Shown: in pieces, positions 17,043 through 25,096 of the stretch
Numbering within the stretch: the stretch's first letter is position 1
Layout of the letters: every line of letters begins with the position of its first letter
Assembly: GCF_026712185.1 (NCBI RefSeq)
Contig: NZ_JAPPUX010000003.1
Location: 310,001-374,000 of the forward strand
Direction: 5' to 3'
Length of the DNA: 64,000 nucleotides
Source: Nocardioides pini
GTDB lineage: Bacteria; Actinomycetota; Actinomycetes; Propionibacteriales; Nocardioidaceae
Position numbers and translations under genes: made by a program
Notes under the pieces: generated by a model
What the model was told of the DNA's origin: nothing
The model's input: the letters and a program-made list of their open reading frames with translations, nothing else
Database searches by the model: none

Positions 17043-17052
17043 AGCGTACGGT
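17043..17052. promoter_or_regulatory. Overlapping divergent leaderless -10 boxes
   Basis: Within ten bases, AGCGTACGGT holds a minus-strand -10 (TACGCT, antisense of 17043-17048) six bases from the SDR ATG and a plus-strand -10 (TACGGT, 17047-17052) six bases from the hydrolase GTG at 17059. The two share two bases, so simultaneous polymerase binding looks impossible and expression may be mutually exclusive (inference). Confidence 0.55.
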
Positions 17053-17058
17053 CGGGAC

Positions 17059-18237
17059 GTGGTGGACCTCGAGGAGACGGTGCGACCGTTCGTGGACTCC
17101 GGTGACGTCCCGGGCCTCGTCGCCCTCGTGGCGCGGGGTGGGGACGTCGAGGTGGTCACCCTCGGCACCCGGGACTCGGGCGGTGCGCCGATGGCGCGCG
17201 ACTCGCTGTTCCGCGGGGCGTCGATCACCAAGCCGGTGACGGCCGCGCTGGTCATGACGCTGGTCGAGGACGGCCTCGTCGACCTCGACGCCCCGGTCGC
17301 CGACCTGCTCCCCGAGCTCGCGGAGCCGCGGGTGCTGCGCACGCTCGGGTCCCCGCTGGACGACACGGTCGCGTGCGACCGGCCGATCACCGCGCGGCAC
17401 CTGCTCACCGGGACGGCGGGCCACGGCTTCTGCACCTGGGAGTCGGAGGTGACGCCGCTGCTGACGCAGCAGCTGCACCAGGCGGCCGACGACGTCCACG
17501 AGGTCCCCGCGCCGGACGAGTGGATGCGCCGGCTCTCGACGATCCCGCTGATGCACCAGCCGGGCGACGGCTGGACCTACAACGCCTCCTACGACGTGCT
17601 GGGCATCCTCTGCGCCCGTGCGGCCGGGCAGGATCTCGCCGACGTGATGACCGAGCGGCTGCTCGCCCCGCTCGGCATGGTGGACACCGGCTTCCACGTG
17701 CCCGCCGACGAGGTGGACCGGCTCACCACGATGTACGGCGACGACGACGGCGAGCTGGTCGTGCGCGACGAGCCGGACGGGTTCTTCACCCGCCCGCCGG
17801 CCTTCCCCTCGGGGTCGGGCGGGCTGGTCACCACCGCGGACGACTGGCTCGCCTTCGGCCGCATGCTGGTCGCCGGCGGGGGTGACGTGCTGAGCGCCGC
17901 GTCGGTGCGGCAGATGACGACCGACCACACGACGGCGCGGCACCGCGAGATGGGTGGCTTCTTCCTCGACGGCCAGGGATGGGGGTTCGGCGGCGGCGTC
18001 GACACGGAGCTCATCGACCCGTGGAACGTCGTCGGCCGCTACGGCTGGGTCGGCGGCACCGGCACGTCGGCGTACGTCCACCCCAACGGCACCGTGGCGG
18101 TCCTCCTGACCCAGGTGGTCCTCGGCTCGCCCGGCATCGAGGAGCTGCTGAAGGCGTTCTGGACGGCGACCCCGTCAGCACACCCCGTTGGACGGTTGTC
18201 CCCACCACGCGGCTCACTACGGTGGTCGCATGACTGA
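17059..18237 (+). CDS. Serine hydrolase, beta-lactamase/penicillin-binding-like
   Basis: 392 residues. The nucleophile motif S-x-x-K is SITK near residue 56 and the YxN motif appears as YNASYD near residue 174. A Gly-rich HxG-like region (WVGGTGTSAYVHP) lies near residue 335. No signal peptide, so it is cytoplasmic: more likely an esterase or peptidase than a secreted resistance enzyme. GTG 17059 is preferred over ATG 17035 because TACGGT lies exactly six bases before it and 17035 would overlap the SDR start. The last eight bases overlap the next gene. Confidence 0.85.
   Translation: MVDLEETVRPFVDSGDVPGLVALVARGGDVEVVTLGTRDSGGAPMARDSLFRGASITKPVTAALVMTLVEDGLVDLDAPVADLLPELAEPRVLRTLGSPLDDTVACDRPITARHLLTGTAGHGFCTWESEVTPLLTQQLHQAADDVHEVPAPDEWMRRLSTIPLMHQPGDGWTYNASYDVLGILCARAAGQDLADVMTERLLAPLGMVDTGFHVPADEVDRLTTMYGDDDGELVVRDEPDGFFTRPPAFPSGSGGLVTTADDWLAFGRMLVAGGGDVLSAASVRQMTTDHTTARHREMGGFFLDGQGWGFGGGVDTELIDPWNVVGRYGWVGGTGTSAYVHPNGTVAVLLTQVVLGSPGIEELLKAFWTATPSAHPVGRLSPPRGSLRWSHD
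18196..18223 (+). promoter_or_regulatory. Leaderless promoter of the 79-aa gene
   Basis: TTGTCC (18196-18201), 16 bases, TACGGT (18218-18223), then six bases to the ATG at 18230. The promoter lies inside the end of the serine hydrolase gene. Confidence 0.5.
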
Positions 18238-18469
18238 CGAGGTGAAGCAGGCAGCGATCGAGGCCGCGCAGCGAGTGGTCGACGAGGTCTCCTCCTGGCA
18301 GTACAGCGCCGAGGACAGCACCATCGCCGACCAGCTCGACGAGGGCCTGGCCAAGGCGCAGGTGGCGTTGAGCGACGACGAGCGCACCCGCATCCTCGCG
18401 GAGATCGACGGCATGAAGGACGAGCAGTCCTCCGCTCCGCAGGTCAGGTCCGCGGCGCCGGCGGAGTGA
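18230..18469 (+). CDS. Small hypothetical helical protein
   Basis: 79 residues, acidic, predicted helical (VKQAAIEAAQRVVDEVSSW, IADQLDEGLAKAQVALSDDERTRILAEID in outline). No Cys, membrane segment or known motif. It has its own promoter-like sequence six bases before the ATG and is followed within five bases by the DinB-type gene, so the two probably share a transcript. I cannot name a function. Confidence 0.7.
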   Translation: MTDEVKQAAIEAAQRVVDEVSSWQYSAEDSTIADQLDEGLAKAQVALSDDERTRILAEIDGMKDEQSSAPQVRSAAPAE

Positions 18470-18473
18470 CGCC

Positions 18474-18983
18474 GTGGACGTGCGTGGGCTGCTGACCGAG
18501 GGCTTCGGCCGGATCACCGAGCTGTACGCCGGCCTCGTGGAGGACCTCGACGACGAGGCGCTCCACCACCGTCCGGGCGGCACGGGCAACCCGATCGGGT
18601 GGCTGCTGTGGCACCTGGCGCGGGTGCAGGACGACCACGTGGCCGACCTCGCGGGGCAGCCGCAGGTCTGGGAGCGGTTCCAGGACCGCTTCGGCCTGCC
18701 GAACGGCACCGACGACATCGGCTACGGCCACACGAGCGAGCAGGTCGACGCGCTGCGGATCGAGGACCCGGCGCTGCTCGCCGACTACCACCACGAGGTC
18801 ACGCTCGCGACCGCTCGCTACCTGCAGACCGTCGACGAGGCGGAGCTCGAGCGCGAGGTCGACCAGCGGTGGGACCCGCCGGTCACGGCCGGCGTACGAC
18901 TGGTGAGCATCCAGGGCGACTGCCTGCAGCACCTGGGTCAGGCTGCATATGTGAAGGGACTTCTCGGGTCACGCACGCCCTGA
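18474..18983 (+). CDS. DinB/DUF664-type (mycothiol transferase-like) protein
   Basis: 169 residues, GTG start. The outline is the DinB four-helix fold: GLLTEGFGRITELYAGLVEDLDDEAL in outline, then WLLWHLARVQDDHVADL with the first metal-ligand His, a middle helix, and GDCLQHLGQAAYVKGL with the last His. Relatives use mycothiol, bacillithiol or glutathione to modify xenobiotics. The His set is present, so it may be an active zinc enzyme; the substrate is unknown. Confidence 0.82.
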   Translation: MDVRGLLTEGFGRITELYAGLVEDLDDEALHHRPGGTGNPIGWLLWHLARVQDDHVADLAGQPQVWERFQDRFGLPNGTDDIGYGHTSEQVDALRIEDPALLADYHHEVTLATARYLQTVDEAELEREVDQRWDPPVTAGVRLVSIQGDCLQHLGQAAYVKGLLGSRTP

Positions 18984-19006
18984 GGGGGGCGGTGTCGAGG
19001 CCATCC

Positions 19007-19033
19007 CTAACCCGACTAACCTAGTCGAGTTAG
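19007..19033. promoter_or_regulatory. 27-bp inverted repeat operator before the sugar ABC operon
   Basis: CTAACCCGACTA (19007-19018), three bases, then TAGTCGAGTTAG (19022-19033): twelve-base arms with one mismatch. TTAG/CTAA ends recall ROK-family operators. It ends 24 bases before the binding-protein ATG, where a repressor would block initiation. No repressor gene is adjacent, so the regulator acts from elsewhere. Confidence 0.6.
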
Positions 19034-19057
19034 TTATCAAGGCCGAAAGGATTCGTC

Positions 19058-20356
19058 ATGCCCTCCTCACACCGTCCGATCACCGTCGACCGCCGCGGAT
19101 TCCTGGGGTTGGTGGGGGCCGCGGGTCTCTCCTACGCCGCCACCTCCTGCGCCGGTCCCGGCTCGACCTCCGGCGGCGGTGGCGCCGCTCCGACAGGCGG
19201 GTCCGCGACCGACACGATCTCCTTCGCCCACTGGCGCGCCGAGGACCAGCAGGTCTTCGACAAGATCATCGCGGGCTTCGTCGATGGCAACGCCGACGCC
19301 GGCGTCAAGCAGGACATCTCGCCGTCCCAGGACTACCAGTCCAGCGCGATCCAGCGCCTTCGTGGCGGCGAGGTGGGCGACGCGTTCACCGCCTTCCGCG
19401 GCGCGCAGTTCGAGGACATGGTCTCGGCCGGCCTCTTCGCCGAGCTCACCGACCAGGACTTCACGTCCGGCTACAGCGAGCGCTTCACCCCGGTCGGCCA
19501 GAAGGACGGCACGCAGTACGGCCTGCCCTACCAGGTGGTCTTCCTCCAGCCGATCTACAACGTCGACCTCTTCGAGAAGGCCGGCGTCTCCGAGCTCCCC
19601 AAGGACTGGGACGGCTTCCTCGCCCTGTGCGAGCAGCTCCGGTCGGCCGACGTCACGCCGATCGCGTGGCCCGGCGGCGACGCGGGCAACGCCGCGCAGC
19701 TGTTCAACTCGATGACCATGAACAACGCCCCGTCCGACGACTTCGGCACGAAGATCGAGGCCGGGGAGTACAAGTGCACCGACGACTGGTTCCTCAAGAC
19801 GCTGGGCCAGTACGCCGAGCTCGCGCCGTACATGCAGAAGAACGCCTCCGGCAGCGCGCCCGAGCCGCTGCAGCAGCTGTTCAACGAGCAGAAGGCCGGG
19901 ATGCTGGCCACCGGCAGCTACCACATCGCGGCCACCCGGGCCCTGGGCGCGGAGTTCGCGATGGACATCCTCGCTCCGATCACCACGACCGCCGACGAGG
20001 CGCGCTACGAGGGCGTGCACAACGCGACGTTCATCCTCGGCGTCAACAGCAGCTCGGACAAGCAGGAGACCGCGGTCGCCTGGCTCGAGCACCTGTCCGA
20101 CCCCGAGGTCGCGGGCGAGTACGCCAACGGCACGGCGCAGCACGTGACCGTCGACGGCGTGGAGTACACCAACGCCGACCTCAAGCGCATCGAGCCGTGG
20201 CTGTCGAAGAACACGGCCCTCGCCCCGCGCTACCAGTTCCTCGACCTCGACGTCGAGGCCGCGGTCGAGGCCGCGTGCGTCGCGGTCGTCGGCGGGCAGT
20301 CGCCCGAGCAGGCCGCCGAGGAGGCCCAGAAGATCGTCGACGAGCAGATCGGATGA
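19058..20356 (+). CDS. Sugar ABC transporter substrate-binding lipoprotein
   Basis: 432 residues. The N-terminus has a twin-arginine-like DRRGFLGLVGAAGL and a lipobox ending AATSC near residue 31, so export (possibly Tat) and lipid anchoring are expected. A Gly/Ser linker follows, then a family-1 solute-binding fold (ISFAHWRAEDQQVFDKIIAGF, and later LATGSYHIAATRAL). Such proteins bring carbohydrates to two MalF/MalG-type permeases, which follow directly. GAAAGGA upstream supports the ATG at 19058. Substrate not readable. Confidence 0.9.
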   Translation: MPSSHRPITVDRRGFLGLVGAAGLSYAATSCAGPGSTSGGGGAAPTGGSATDTISFAHWRAEDQQVFDKIIAGFVDGNADAGVKQDISPSQDYQSSAIQRLRGGEVGDAFTAFRGAQFEDMVSAGLFAELTDQDFTSGYSERFTPVGQKDGTQYGLPYQVVFLQPIYNVDLFEKAGVSELPKDWDGFLALCEQLRSADVTPIAWPGGDAGNAAQLFNSMTMNNAPSDDFGTKIEAGEYKCTDDWFLKTLGQYAELAPYMQKNASGSAPEPLQQLFNEQKAGMLATGSYHIAATRALGAEFAMDILAPITTTADEARYEGVHNATFILGVNSSSDKQETAVAWLEHLSDPEVAGEYANGTAQHVTVDGVEYTNADLKRIEPWLSKNTALAPRYQFLDLDVEAAVEAACVAVVGGQSPEQAAEEAQKIVDEQIG

Positions 20357-21249
20357 CGAAGCTGACCGGACCGGGACGTCCCCACCCGGCCCTCTACCTC
20401 TTCCCCCTGCCCGCGGTCGTCCTCTACGTCGTCTTCTTCGTCATCCCGACGGTGCAGGCGGTGCAGTACGCCACGACCGACTGGGACGGCTTCACCCCCG
20501 ACTACGAGAGCGTCGGCGCCGACAACCTCGTCAAGCTGGCGACCGGCGGCGACTCGCTGTTCACCAACGCGCTGACGAACAACCTCACGTTCCTGCTGGT
20601 CGTCGTGGTGCTGCAGACGCTGCTGTCGCTGGGGCTGGCGCTGATGCTGCTGCGCAACAGCAAGGTGTCGGTCTTCGTGCGCTCGGTCTACTTCCTGCCC
20701 GCGATCCTGTCGTCGGTGTCGGTGGCCTTCATCTGGCGCTTCATCTACGACCCCAACGTCGGGCCGATCAACCAGGCGCTGGGCGCGGTGGGCCTCGAGT
20801 CCCTGCAGTCGGGCTTCCTCGGCGACCCGGACCAGGCGATCTACTGGGTCGCGATGACGCAGGTCTGGGCGCACGCGGGCCAGCTGATGGTCATCTTCAT
20901 CGCCGGCCTGCAGCAGATCCCCGAGGACCTCTACGAGGCCGCCCGGCTCGACGGCGCCGGGCGCTGGCAGCAGTTCCGTCACGTCACCTGGCCGCTGGTC
21001 GCGCCGACCACCGCGATCGTCGTCGCCTACACGACGATCCAGTCGTTCAAGGCCTTCGACCTGATCCTCGGTCTCGGCGGCAACCCGCCGCGCGGGTCGC
21101 TCGACATCCTGTCCACCCGCATCTACACGACCTTCACCAACTCCGAGTTCGGCTACGCCGCGGCGCAGTCGCTCCTCTTCATGGCGATCATCCTCGCCGT
21201 GACGGTCCTGCAGCGGCGCGCGCTCGCACTCACCCAGCGGGGAGCGTGA
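20353..21249 (+). CDS. Sugar ABC transporter permease (MalF type)
   Basis: 298 residues with six transmembrane segments, the first at about residues 15-35. The EAA loop is EDLYEAARLDGAGRWQQFRHVTWPL near residue 195 (in outline), where the ATPase would dock. ATG 20353 overlaps the binding-protein stop as ATGA. No ATPase gene follows, so the importer probably borrows a shared MsiK-type ATPase from elsewhere, as is usual for actinobacterial sugar importers. Confidence 0.92.
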   Translation: MTKLTGPGRPHPALYLFPLPAVVLYVVFFVIPTVQAVQYATTDWDGFTPDYESVGADNLVKLATGGDSLFTNALTNNLTFLLVVVVLQTLLSLGLALMLLRNSKVSVFVRSVYFLPAILSSVSVAFIWRFIYDPNVGPINQALGAVGLESLQSGFLGDPDQAIYWVAMTQVWAHAGQLMVIFIAGLQQIPEDLYEAARLDGAGRWQQFRHVTWPLVAPTTAIVVAYTTIQSFKAFDLILGLGGNPPRGSLDILSTRIYTTFTNSEFGYAAAQSLLFMAIILAVTVLQRRALALTQRGA

Positions 21250-21256
21250 GGACGCC

Positions 21257-22072
21257 ATGACCGCCACCGTCAGCCGCCGGTTGCTCCTCACCGGCTACAC
21301 GCTGCTCATCCTGATGCCGCTGTCGCTCGTGCTCACCGGCAGCTTCAAGAGCACGCCCGAGCTCTTCGACTCGCCGTTCGGCCTGCCCGACTCGCTCGGC
21401 CTCGACAACTACCGCACCGTGCTGGGCGAACAGGCGATGTCGACCGCGCTGCGCAACAGTGCGCTCGTCGCGGCCGGCGGGGTGACCCTCACGCTGGTGC
21501 TGGCGATCCTGGCGGCGTACGGCATCGCACGCATCCCGGGGTGGCGGGGCTGGGTGATCCACGGCTTCCTCGTGCTCGGGATGGCCGTGCCGGCCCAGGC
21601 CAACATGATCCCGCAGTACGTCCTCTTCGACCAGCTCGGCCTGCTCAACAGCCTGGTCGGCCTGGTGCTGATCGAGACCGTGGTCTGCCTGCCCGTCGCG
21701 GTCTTCATCCTCGCCGGGTTCATGCGCACGCTGCCGCCCGAGCTCTACGAGGCGTCCGCCCTGGACGGGGCCGGCCCGTGGCGCACGCTCCAGTCGATCG
21801 TGCTGCCGCTGTCGCTGCCGCCCATCGCCGCCACCGCGATCTTCCTCGTGGTGATCCAGTGGAACGACCTGCTCTACCCGCTGCTGTTCATCCAGACGCC
21901 GGAGAAGCGGACGCTCCCCCTCGCGCTGCTCGACTTCCAGGGCGAGTTCCTCACCAACTACCCGCTGCTCTTCACCGGGGTGATCGTCGCCTCCACGCCG
22001 CTGGTGATCGCCTACGTCTTCCTCCAGCGCTACTTCGTCGCGGGGCTGACCGCGGGCTCCGTGCGAGGTTGA
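21257..22072 (+). CDS. Sugar ABC transporter permease (MalG type)
   Basis: 271 residues, six transmembrane segments. The N-terminal helix is followed by the short GSFKSTPELFDSPFGLPDSL periplasmic segment typical of MalG partners. The EAA loop reads PPELYEASALDGAGPWRTLQSI. It starts seven bases after the first permease and ends the operon; the following 59 bases show no hairpin. Confidence 0.92.
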   Translation: MTATVSRRLLLTGYTLLILMPLSLVLTGSFKSTPELFDSPFGLPDSLGLDNYRTVLGEQAMSTALRNSALVAAGGVTLTLVLAILAAYGIARIPGWRGWVIHGFLVLGMAVPAQANMIPQYVLFDQLGLLNSLVGLVLIETVVCLPVAVFILAGFMRTLPPELYEASALDGAGPWRTLQSIVLPLSLPPIAATAIFLVVIQWNDLLYPLLFIQTPEKRTLPLALLDFQGEFLTNYPLLFTGVIVASTPLVIAYVFLQRYFVAGLTAGSVRG

Positions 22073-22131
22073 GGAGGACGGATCTCGGTCCGATGCCCCA
22101 TCCGTCGCCCAGGAGGCGCATACTTGGGTGG

Positions 22132-22353
22132 ATGACCACTCCGCGCGGCCCCCGGCCGAAGCACCTCTCCAGCAGTCCGTTCAAGCCCGCCGTGGAGCCG
22201 GTGGTCGAGGTGTTCGAGGTCGGCGACCGCGTCACCCACGACCTCTACGGCCTCGGTCAGGTGTCCCACGTCGACAGCCACGCCGTGACCGTCGACTTCG
22301 GGTCGAAGGCGGTGCGGATCACGCCGCCGTACCCCAAGCTGCACCACCTCTGA
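22132..22353 (+). CDS. Small basic protein with a KOW/Tudor-like barrel
   Basis: 73 residues. A basic, disordered N-terminus (PRGPRPKHLSSSPFKP) precedes a compact beta segment: VEVFEVGDRVTHDLYGLGQV, then VDSHAVTVDFGSKAVRI. The GDRV-h-h-xxGxGxV pattern is that of small SH3-like barrels such as CarD-N or KOW domains that touch RNA polymerase or nucleic acid. No partner gene suggests a role. CATACT seven bases before the ATG may be its -10. Confidence 0.7.
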   Translation: MTTPRGPRPKHLSSSPFKPAVEPVVEVFEVGDRVTHDLYGLGQVSHVDSHAVTVDFGSKAVRITPPYPKLHHL

Positions 22354-22393
22354 GGCCGTGCCGCCCGTCGGCGCGCCTGCCTAGGCTGGCCGG

Positions 22394-23875
22394 ATGACGA
22401 CGCGGTGGCTCTTCGGCGACCAGCTCGGGCCGCACTTCGTCGACGACCATCGCGGGCCGCTGCTGATGGTCGAGTCGACCGGCGTGTTCCGGCGTCGGCG
22501 CTTCCACCGGGCCAAGGCGCACCTCGTGCTGAGCGCGATGCGCCACCGGGCCGCCGAGCTCGGTGACCGGCTGACCTACGTGCAGGCCGAGACGTACGCC
22601 GAGGTGGTGCGCCCGCTCGCCTCCGCCGGCGACGTCGAGGTCGTCCACCCGACGTCGTACGCCGCGCTGGGGCTCGTCGAGCGGCTCGGCTGCACGGTCC
22701 TGCCACCTCGCGGCTTCGCGACCGCGCGGGAGGACTTCGAGCGCTGGGCCGAGGGGCGCCGCGGCAAGCGGCTGCTGATGGAGGACTTCTACCGGCGGGC
22801 GCGCCAGGCGCACGGCGTGCTCCTCGACGGCGGCGAGCCGGCCGGGGGTCAGTGGAACTTCGACCACGAGAACCGCCAGCCGCCACCGAAGGGCGCCGAC
22901 ACCCTGGGGGTCACCGAGCCGTGGTGGCCCGGCGAGGACGACATCGACGCGCAGGTGCGCGAGGACCTCGACCGCTGGGAGCGCGACGGCGAGGTGTCGT
23001 TCATCGGGCGCGACGGGCCGCGGATCTTCCCGGCGACCCGACGTCAGGCGCTGCGGGCGCTCGACCACTTCGTGGAGCACCGGCTGCCGGAGTTCGGGGC
23101 GCACGAGGACGCGATCCTCGAGGGTGACCCGTGGATGGCGCACAGCCTGGTCAGCGCGCCGATGAACCTCGGCCTGCTCGACCCGCTCGAGGTGGTCGAG
23201 CGCGCGGAGGAGGCCTACCGCAGCGGCGCGGCGCCGATCGAGAGCGTCGAGGGGTTCGTCCGCCAGGTCATCGGGTGGCGCGACTACGTCTGGCACGTCT
23301 ACTGGCACATGGGTGACGGCTACCGTCGCGAGAACGCGCTGGCCGCGCGGCAGCGGATCCCGCAGTGGTTCGCCGAGCTCGACGGCGACGCCACCGACGC
23401 GCGCTGCCTGTCCCACACCCTCGACCGGGTCGCGGAGCACGGGTGGGTGCACCACATCCCGCGGCTGATGGTGCTGGGGTCGTACGCCCTGCAGCGCGGG
23501 TGGGCGCCGGCGCAGGTGACGGACTGGTTCCACCGGGCGTTCGTCGACGGTTACGACTGGGTGATGGTGCCCAACATCGTCGGGATGTCGCAGCACGCCG
23601 ACGGCGGCCAGATGATGACGAAGCCCTACACGTCGGGCGGCGCCTACATCAACACGATGAGCGACCACTGCGGATCGTGCCGCTTCGACCCCAAGGTGCG
23701 GGTGGGGGAGGACGCGTGCCCGTTCAGCGCGGGCTACTGGTGGTTCCTCGACCGGCACCGCGAGCGGTTCGAGGGCAACCACCGGATGTCGCGCGCGGTG
23801 CGCGGGCTCGACCGGCTCAAGGACCTCGCCGAGCTCGTCGAGCAGGAGGACGCTCGCGGCAACCGGGCGCCCTGA
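22394..23875 (+). CDS. Cryptochrome/photolyase with iron-sulfur cluster (PhrB-type)
   Basis: 493 residues, matching deoxyribodipyrimidine photolyase-related proteins, the (6-4) PhrB class. The C-terminal FAD region contains GWRDYVWHVYWHMGD, PNIVGMSQHADGG and TKPYTSGGAYI. Four Cys could bind a 4Fe-4S cluster: in RCLSH near residue 337, CGSC near 426-429 and DACPF near 441. It repairs UV (6-4) photoproducts using light. TAGGCT at 22382-22387 lies six bases before the ATG, so a leaderless start is likely. Confidence 0.9.
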   Translation: MTTRWLFGDQLGPHFVDDHRGPLLMVESTGVFRRRRFHRAKAHLVLSAMRHRAAELGDRLTYVQAETYAEVVRPLASAGDVEVVHPTSYAALGLVERLGCTVLPPRGFATAREDFERWAEGRRGKRLLMEDFYRRARQAHGVLLDGGEPAGGQWNFDHENRQPPPKGADTLGVTEPWWPGEDDIDAQVREDLDRWERDGEVSFIGRDGPRIFPATRRQALRALDHFVEHRLPEFGAHEDAILEGDPWMAHSLVSAPMNLGLLDPLEVVERAEEAYRSGAAPIESVEGFVRQVIGWRDYVWHVYWHMGDGYRRENALAARQRIPQWFAELDGDATDARCLSHTLDRVAEHGWVHHIPRLMVLGSYALQRGWAPAQVTDWFHRAFVDGYDWVMVPNIVGMSQHADGGQMMTKPYTSGGAYINTMSDHCGSCRFDPKVRVGEDACPFSAGYWWFLDRHRERFEGNHRMSRAVRGLDRLKDLAELVEQEDARGNRAP

Positions 23876-23885
23876 GGCGTTCGCA

Positions 23886-23974
23886 CGTGCACCATGACGG
23901 CAGTTGGCGGCCCGCGGCGGCTGATTGAGCGTGGAATGGGAGGCCGCATGCGCGAACTGCCTTCATGGTGCACG
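23886..23974. repeat. 24-bp imperfect inverted repeat between convergent genes
   Basis: Arms at 23886-23909 and 23951-23974 match at 22 of 24 positions (arm begins CGTGCACCATGA) around a 41-base loop. It fills the gap between the photolyase stop and the protease stop. It could be a bidirectional terminator or a short mobile palindromic element. Confidence 0.6.
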
Positions 23975-23994
23975 CAGCCCGACCTACGAGTGGT

Positions 23995-24726
23995 TCAGCG
24001 GCAGGGGAGCGAACCGAGGCGGGCGAGACCCTCGCGGTCCCCGGGTCCGAGCTCGACCTGCCCGGTGTTGTCGGCGTACATCAGCTCCATCGGTTCGCTG
24101 ACGTGTCCGAGCCCGACGACGTGCGCCACCTCGTGCAGCACGATCGCCTCCATCACTCGCGGCTGCTGCGCGACGGTCGTGGCGGTGAAGGCCTCGACGT
24201 CGAGGACGATGCCTCCGCTGACGTAGCGCAGCCGGCCGCCGCTGCCGCTCTCGGCGACGCCTCCGCCCACGCCGGCGACCTGTCCGGCGAGGTCCGGGTA
24301 CTCCCCGGCGTCGGCCCACCCGATGACCACCGGGTCAGGGCGACCGAAGAGCTGCACCCCGCCGGGGAACGGGCGGTCGTCGGTCTCGCCCTCGTCCTCG
24401 AACGCCAGCCCGGTCGCGGCACTCGCGCGGTCCAGTGCCCTGCGGACCAGCTCGGCCCCGCCGGGCGGCTCGCCGGCCGGGTTGATCTCGTAGCGGATGG
24501 GCTCGCACGGGTCCCACCCGACCGGCTCGTCGCTGTCCGGCTGCGTCATCGCCCACGTGAACGTCCCGCCCTGCCGTACGACGCTCGGCGCGGGCAGCGG
24601 CCGCTCGGCCCCCAGCCCCACCGCGCGCCGGACGGGGTCGAGCTGCTCGGCCGGGTGCCACACCACGACCGCAGCCAGCATCGCGGCAGTGGCTGCGAGC
24701 GTCACGGTCGTCGCGGAGCGGGGCAC
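23995..24726 (-). CDS. Matrixin-like zinc metalloprotease, membrane-anchored or secreted
   Basis: 243 residues. Residues 5-24 are a hydrophobic N-terminal segment (signal or anchor). The zinc motif is HEVAHVVGLGH near residue 198, followed by ELMYAD as the Met-turn, which is the metzincin arrangement. Upstream, WDPCEPIRYEINPAG and VIGWADAGEYPDL match the family's substrate-side strands. It would cut peptides outside the membrane. GTG start with CACACT six bases before it. Target unknown. Confidence 0.86.
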   Translation of the reverse strand: MPRSATTVTLAATAAMLAAVVVWHPAEQLDPVRRAVGLGAERPLPAPSVVRQGGTFTWAMTQPDSDEPVGWDPCEPIRYEINPAGEPPGGAELVRRALDRASAATGLAFEDEGETDDRPFPGGVQLFGRPDPVVIGWADAGEYPDLAGQVAGVGGGVAESGSGGRLRYVSGGIVLDVEAFTATTVAQQPRVMEAIVLHEVAHVVGLGHVSEPMELMYADNTGQVELGPGDREGLARLGSLPCR

Positions 24727-24781
24727 CGGGACAGTGTGGCTCTCAGACGCGCCTGCGCGCGGTGGATCGAGGAAGCTGAGA

Positions 24782-25087
24782 TCAGTTGGCCCGGCTCAGG
24801 GACTGTGCTCCCGCCGATGCGCTGCGCAGGCGGTCGCGGAGCTGCACCAGCCAGGCGCGGTCCCCCAGGTCCGAGACGAACGTGCAGCCCAGGGCGCGAA
24901 GGCGCTCGTCCAGCGCGCGATCGTCCAGCGGCTCGTCGAGGAGCGCCTGCAGGCCGACGACGGCACCCGCCACGCGGTCGGGGGACCGGTGAGCGAAGTC
25001 GTCCACGGCTTCTTCCCACGAGCCGTACTCGTACTCGTCCCACGCCTCGTAGAAGTAGGCGCTGAAGAGGTGCGTGAGGTCGTCCAC
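24782..25087 (-). CDS. CdiI-like immunity protein
   Basis: 101 residues, acidic. The pattern LFSAYFYEAWDEYEYGSWEEAVDDF (in outline), then RVAGAVVGLQALL, DDRALDERLRALGCTF and a C-terminal WLVQLRDRLRS, matches contact-dependent growth inhibition immunity proteins. It begins nine bases after the stop of the RNase A-like toxin gene on the same strand, the standard toxin-immunity order. It should bind and block that toxin's C-terminal domain. Pairing is inferred from order and family, not shown. Confidence 0.78.
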   Translation of the reverse strand: MDDLTHLFSAYFYEAWDEYEYGSWEEAVDDFAHRSPDRVAGAVVGLQALLDEPLDDRALDERLRALGCTFVSDLGDRAWLVQLRDRLRSASAGAQSLSRAN

Positions 25088-25096
25088 GTGATCGTC

